Shown here: positions 46,629 through 49,679 of the stretch, one piece after another
How positions within the stretch are numbered: the first letter of the stretch is position 1
Layout of the letters: each line of letters starts with the position of its first letter
Source: Planctomicrobium piriforme
GTDB taxonomy: Bacteria > Planctomycetota > Planctomycetia > Pirellulales > UBA1268
Direction of reading: 5' to 3'
Length of the DNA: 49,679 bases
Assembly: GCA_945861585.1 (NCBI GenBank)
Contig: CAMAVC010000015.1
Location: 1-49,679 of the forward strand
Notes under the pieces: generated by a model
Told to the model about the DNA's origin: nothing
Database searches by the model: none
Seen by the model: the letters and a program-made list of their open reading frames with translations, nothing else
Translations under genes and position numbers: made by a program

Positions 46629-49415
46629 ATGGCCACCTCGCTCAAGAAGAAGTCTGCCGCGAAGAAGTCCTCCAAGCCCGAGGGCAAGGCCGGGAAGTCC
46701 GGGCGAATGATCTACTACTTCGGGGACAAGCGGTGCGACGGCGACGGCACGATGAAGGCCCTTCTGGGCGGCAAGGGAGCGAACCTCGCCCAGATGACGA
46801 AGATTGGCCTGCCGGTGCCCCCGGGCTTCACGATCACGACCCAGGTCTGCATCGACTACTACCACAACAAGAAAAAGTTTCCCAAGGGCCTCGAGGATGA
46901 GGTCGCCTCCGCCATGAAGCTCATGGAGAAGGAGACGGGGCGGAAGTTTGGCGATTCTGGCAAGGCCCTGCTCGTGAGCGTGCGGAGCGGCGCCCGCGAC
47001 AGCATGCCGGGCATGATGGACACGATCCTCAATCTCGGCCTCAACGACGAGACGGTGAAGGGCCTGGCCGAGGCCACCGGCAACCCGCGGTTCGCCTACG
47101 ACTCCTACCGCCGCTTCATCCAGATGTATGGCGACGTGGTGATGGGCGTGCAGAAGCGGCACGAGAACGAGCACGACCCCTTCGAAGAGACGATGGAGGG
47201 TCTCAAGCACCAACTCGGCATCCACGAAGACACCGACCTCACCGACTCCCACCTCCGCGAGCTCATCAAGCGGTATCTCCAACTCATCAAGGAGCGCACC
47301 GGCAAGAGCTTCCCGCAGGATCCGTTCGAGCAGCTCCTGGGCGCCGTGGGCGCCGTGTTCGGCAGCTGGATGAACGAGCGGGCCATCCTCTACCGCCGCA
47401 AGTACAAGATCCCCGACGAGTGGGGCACCGCGGTGAACGTGCAGAGCATGGTGTTCGGCAACATGGGCGATGACTGTGCGACGGGCGTGGCCTTCACGCG
47501 CGACCCCGCCACAGGCGAAGACGTCTTCTACGGCGAATACCTCGTCAACGCCCAGGGCGAAGACGTCGTGGCCGGCGTGCGCACGCCGAAGCCGGTCGCC
47601 GAGATGAAGCACGACCCGATGTTTGCCGGCACCTACAAGCAGCTGGAAAAAGTCCGCCAGACGCTCGAAAAGAAGTTTGGCGACGTGCAGGACTTCGAGT
47701 TCACGGTCGAGAAGAAAAAGCTCTACATGCTGCAGACGCGGCACGGCAAGCGGACGGCGCTGGCGTACGTGAAGATCGCCCACGACATGGTGAAGCAGAA
47801 GCTGATGTCGCCGGAGCACGCGATCCAGTCGGCCGACCCCGACGCGCTGTCGCAACTGCTGGCTCCGATCTTCGACCGCCACGACTACGAAGCGGCCCGC
47901 ACGAGCAGCCGGCTGATGACCTCCGGCCTGCCTGCCGGCCCGGGCGCGGCCACCGGCCAGCTCGTGTTCACTGCGGCCAAGGCCGAAGAGCTGGCCCATG
48001 CCGGCAAGAAGGTCGTGCTCGCGCGTGTCGAAACGAGCCCGGAGGATCTCCGCGGCATGATCGCCGCCGAGGGCATCCTCACCAGCCGCGGCGGTGTCTC
48101 GAGCCACGCGGCGCTCGTGGCCCGGCAAATGGGCAAGGTGTGCGTGGCCGGTGCGGGCGCGATCCAGATCGACTACGCCAAGGGCACGCTCACCTGCGGC
48201 GGGCAGACGCTCCGCGAAGGCGACGCGATCTCGATCAACGGCTCGACGGGCGAGGTCTTCTCAGGGGCCATCAAGACGGCCGACAGCGAGCTCAAGCAGG
48301 TGCTGATCGCTCAGACGATGAAGCCGGCCGACTCGGAGGTGTTTCAGTATTACGACTTCATCATGAAGCTCGCCGACAAGCACCGCACGCTCGGCATCCG
48401 CACCAACGCCGACACGCCGGAACAGGTCCGCCATGCGATCGCGTTTGGGGCTGAAGGGATCGGCCTGACCCGCACGGAGCACATGTTCTTCGAAGGCGAC
48501 CGGATCGACGCGATGCGCGAGATGATCCTTGCCGACTCGATCGAGGCCCGGCGCGAGGCCCTCGCCAAGCTCCTGCCCTACCAGCGGGAGGATTTCGAGG
48601 GCATCTTCCGGGCGCTCGATGGCCGCCCGGCCACGATCCGCTTCCTCGACCCGCCGCTGCACGAGTTCGTGCCCCACGACGACAAGGCCCAGGCCGACCT
48701 CGCCGCCAAGCTCCGGCTGCCGGTCGAGACGGTGAAGGCCCGCGTTCATGCCCTGCACGAGTTCAACCCGATGCTCGGCCACCGCGGCTGCCGCCTCGGC
48801 GTGAGCTATCCCGAAATCTCGGAAATGCAGGCCCGGGCCGTGTTCGAGGCCGCGGCGAAGGTGCAGAAAGAGGGCATCAAGGTGAAGCCCGAGATCATGA
48901 TCCCGCTCGTCGGCTTCAAGAAGGAGCTCGACAATCAGGTGGAGATCGTGCACGCCGTCGCCGAGCAGGTGCAGAAGGAGACCGGGCAGAAGATCAAGTA
49001 TCTCGTCGGTACGATGATCGAGATCCCGCGCGGCGCCCTCACGGCCGACGAGATCGCCGAGACGGCCGAGTTCTTCTCGTTCGGCACCAACGACCTCACG
49101 CAGACCTGCCTCGGCATGAGCCGCGACGACATGGGGTCGTTCCTCCAGAAGTACACCGACGCCGGCATCTTCAAGGCCAACCCGTTCGCCTCGATCGACG
49201 TCTCGGGCGTGGGCCAGCTGATGAAGGTGGCCGTCGAGAAGGGCCGCAAGACCCGCAAGGACATCAAGCTCGGCATCTGCGGCGAACACGGCGGCGATCC
49301 CCACTCCGTCTTGTTCTGCCACCACGTGGGCCTCGACTACGTGAGCTGCTCGCCGTTCCGCCTGCCGGTGGCCCGCCTCGCCGCCGCCCAGGCCTCGCTC
49401 GGCAAGACCTACTGA
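46629..49415 (+). CDS. ppdK: Pyruvate, phosphate dikinase
   Basis: About 928 residues from the ATG at 46629; an in-frame ATG at 46575 would add 18 residues and cannot be excluded. A Lys-rich lead ([20 protein letters not shown]) precedes the ATP-grasp domain ([53 protein letters not shown]). The central phosphohistidine domain has [18 protein letters not shown] (catalytic His), and the C-terminal TIM barrel has [24 protein letters not shown] and the catalytic Cys in [10 protein letters not shown]. The enzyme interconverts pyruvate, ATP and Pi with PEP, AMP and PPi. It stands alone, with a repeat locus just downstream. Confidence 0.96.
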   Translation: MATSLKKKSAAKKSSKPEGKAGKSGRMIYYFGDKRCDGDGTMKALLGGKGANLAQMTKIGLPVPPGFTITTQVCIDYYHNKKKFPKGLEDEVASAMKLMEKETGRKFGDSGKALLVSVRSGARDSMPGMMDTILNLGLNDETVKGLAEATGNPRFAYDSYRRFIQMYGDVVMGVQKRHENEHDPFEETMEGLKHQLGIHEDTDLTDSHLRELIKRYLQLIKERTGKSFPQDPFEQLLGAVGAVFGSWMNERAILYRRKYKIPDEWGTAVNVQSMVFGNMGDDCATGVAFTRDPATGEDVFYGEYLVNAQGEDVVAGVRTPKPVAEMKHDPMFAGTYKQLEKVRQTLEKKFGDVQDFEFTVEKKKLYMLQTRHGKRTALAYVKIAHDMVKQKLMSPEHAIQSADPDALSQLLAPIFDRHDYEAARTSSRLMTSGLPAGPGAATGQLVFTAAKAEELAHAGKKVVLARVETSPEDLRGMIAAEGILTSRGGVSSHAALVARQMGKVCVAGAGAIQIDYAKGTLTCGGQTLREGDAISINGSTGEVFSGAIKTADSELKQVLIAQTMKPADSEVFQYYDFIMKLADKHRTLGIRTNADTPEQVRHAIAFGAEGIGLTRTEHMFFEGDRIDAMREMILADSIEARREALAKLLPYQREDFEGIFRALDGRPATIRFLDPPLHEFVPHDDKAQADLAAKLRLPVETVKARVHALHEFNPMLGHRGCRLGVSYPEISEMQARAVFEAAAKVQKEGIKVKPEIMIPLVGFKKELDNQVEIVHAVAEQVQKETGQKIKYLVGTMIEIPRGALTADEIAETAEFFSFGTNDLTQTCLGMSRDDMGSFLQKYTDAGIFKANPFASIDVSGVGQLMKVAVEKGRKTRKDIKLGICGEHGGDPHSVLFCHHVGLDYVSCSPFRLPVARLAAAQASLGKTY

Positions 49416-49454
49416 AGCACGCGGCACGTTCCCCAGCAACCCAACACGCCCAAG

Positions 49455-49567
49455 CCGGCTCGGGGTAACCCCTCGCCTCCCCGTCTGGAAGCCCGAGGCG
49501 TGAGCCGAAGGGAATCCGCGTCGTGTTTTGCCACCGGGGCATCCTCTCGGCTTACGCCTCGGGCTTT
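49455..49567. repeat. REP-like locus 5: composite unit (palindromic module plus A and B arms)
   Basis: CCGGCTCGGGGTAACCCC (49455-49472) precedes a forward A arm (49487-49520, ending GAAGGGAATCCGCG) and a reversed B arm (about 49531-49567, beginning CCACCGGGGCATCCTCTCGG). Twenty bases around the B arm are identical to the reverse complement of locus 3. It lies 39 bases after the ppdK stop. The remaining ~110 bases to the window end hold no recognisable gene. Confidence 0.88.
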
Positions 49568-49679
49568 CGTTGAGGAGGCTTCGGGCTCCCCCGTGTCCCG
49601 CTCGCCGGCGTAGCTGACCAGCGCAGGCATGGATGCCGGAGCGCAGGCAGGTCCGAGTGAGCCGAAGCCTGGAGGGCGG

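Noticed and set aside
45120..48128. 1002-codon minus-strand open frame across the channel gene and ppdK
   Set aside because: It spans two convincing plus-strand genes and the gap between them, and has the His/Arg/Gly-rich composition of an antisense artefact.

Overview
This 49.7 kb window is GC-rich chromosomal DNA from a planctomycete, most likely of the order Pirellulales. The assignment is an inference from gene families: a paired PSCyt/DUF1549-DUF1553 gene and DUF1501 gene, a DUF1559 pseudopilin-like protein, a PEP-CTERM protein, DUF2617, an alternative GlmU-like protein, and large fused proteins. No rRNA, CRISPR array, complete insertion sequence or prophage is visible. Thirty-six protein genes and one intact tRNA are called with reasonable support. 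Many long overlapping reading frames on the opposite strand are artefacts of high GC content.

Layout. 1-3.8 kb: the 3' part of a DUF1549/LamG/DUF1553 gene overlapping a DUF1501 gene. 3.9-7.9 kb (minus): a heptad-repeat protein, a double-esterase/SMP-30 fusion and panD. 8.2-13.8 kb (plus): a YceH-like protein, a CPC-type copper/silver P-ATPase and an SDR-DUF2867 protein with an unrecognised membrane extension. 13.9-16.4 kb: an LpxH-like phosphoesterase and a Tat-exported FAD oxidoreductase. 16.5-18.4 kb (minus): a secreted beta-helix protein. 18.46-21.31 kb: a 2.8 kb segment bounded by an intact tRNA-Leu(CAA) and a 55-bp copy of its 3' part, carrying one PEP-CTERM gene. 21.4-23.6 kb: GlmU-like protein and metF. 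23.6-25.6 kb (minus): receiver protein, DUF2617 and a CPBP protease. 26.1-33.2 kb (plus): folK, panC, lgt, a CDGSH protein, an MMPL exporter and an RlmI-like methyltransferase. 33.4-35.3 kb (minus): ilvN-ilvC plus a coupled small protein. 35.5-38.1 kb: rpsB-tsf-pyrH. 38.2-41.8 kb: DUF1559 protein, a small membrane protein and an APC permease. 41.9-46.5 kb: a tightly overlapped frr / ABC ATPase / ABC permease-CPBP / glutamate-receptor-like channel cluster. 46.6-49.4 kb: ppdK.

Functional themes. Core metabolism and translation dominate: pantothenate (panC, panD), folate/C1 (folK, metF), branched-chain amino acids (ilvN, ilvC), UDP-GlcNAc, ribosome and elongation (rpsB, tsf, frr, rlmI), UMP kinase and PPDK. 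Cell-envelope functions include lgt, the LpxH-like enzyme, MMPL and CPBP proteins. The accessory signals most worth attention are: the tRNA-bounded mini-island; a dispersed REP-like repeat family with two arm types (nine arms at five loci); the frr-NatAB-GluR cluster, whose channel has a non-canonical selectivity filter; an EF-Ts lacking the TDFV motif; and several unusual fusions (FolK with a degenerate P-loop domain, tandem esterases with SMP-30, SDR-DUF2867 with a membrane region).
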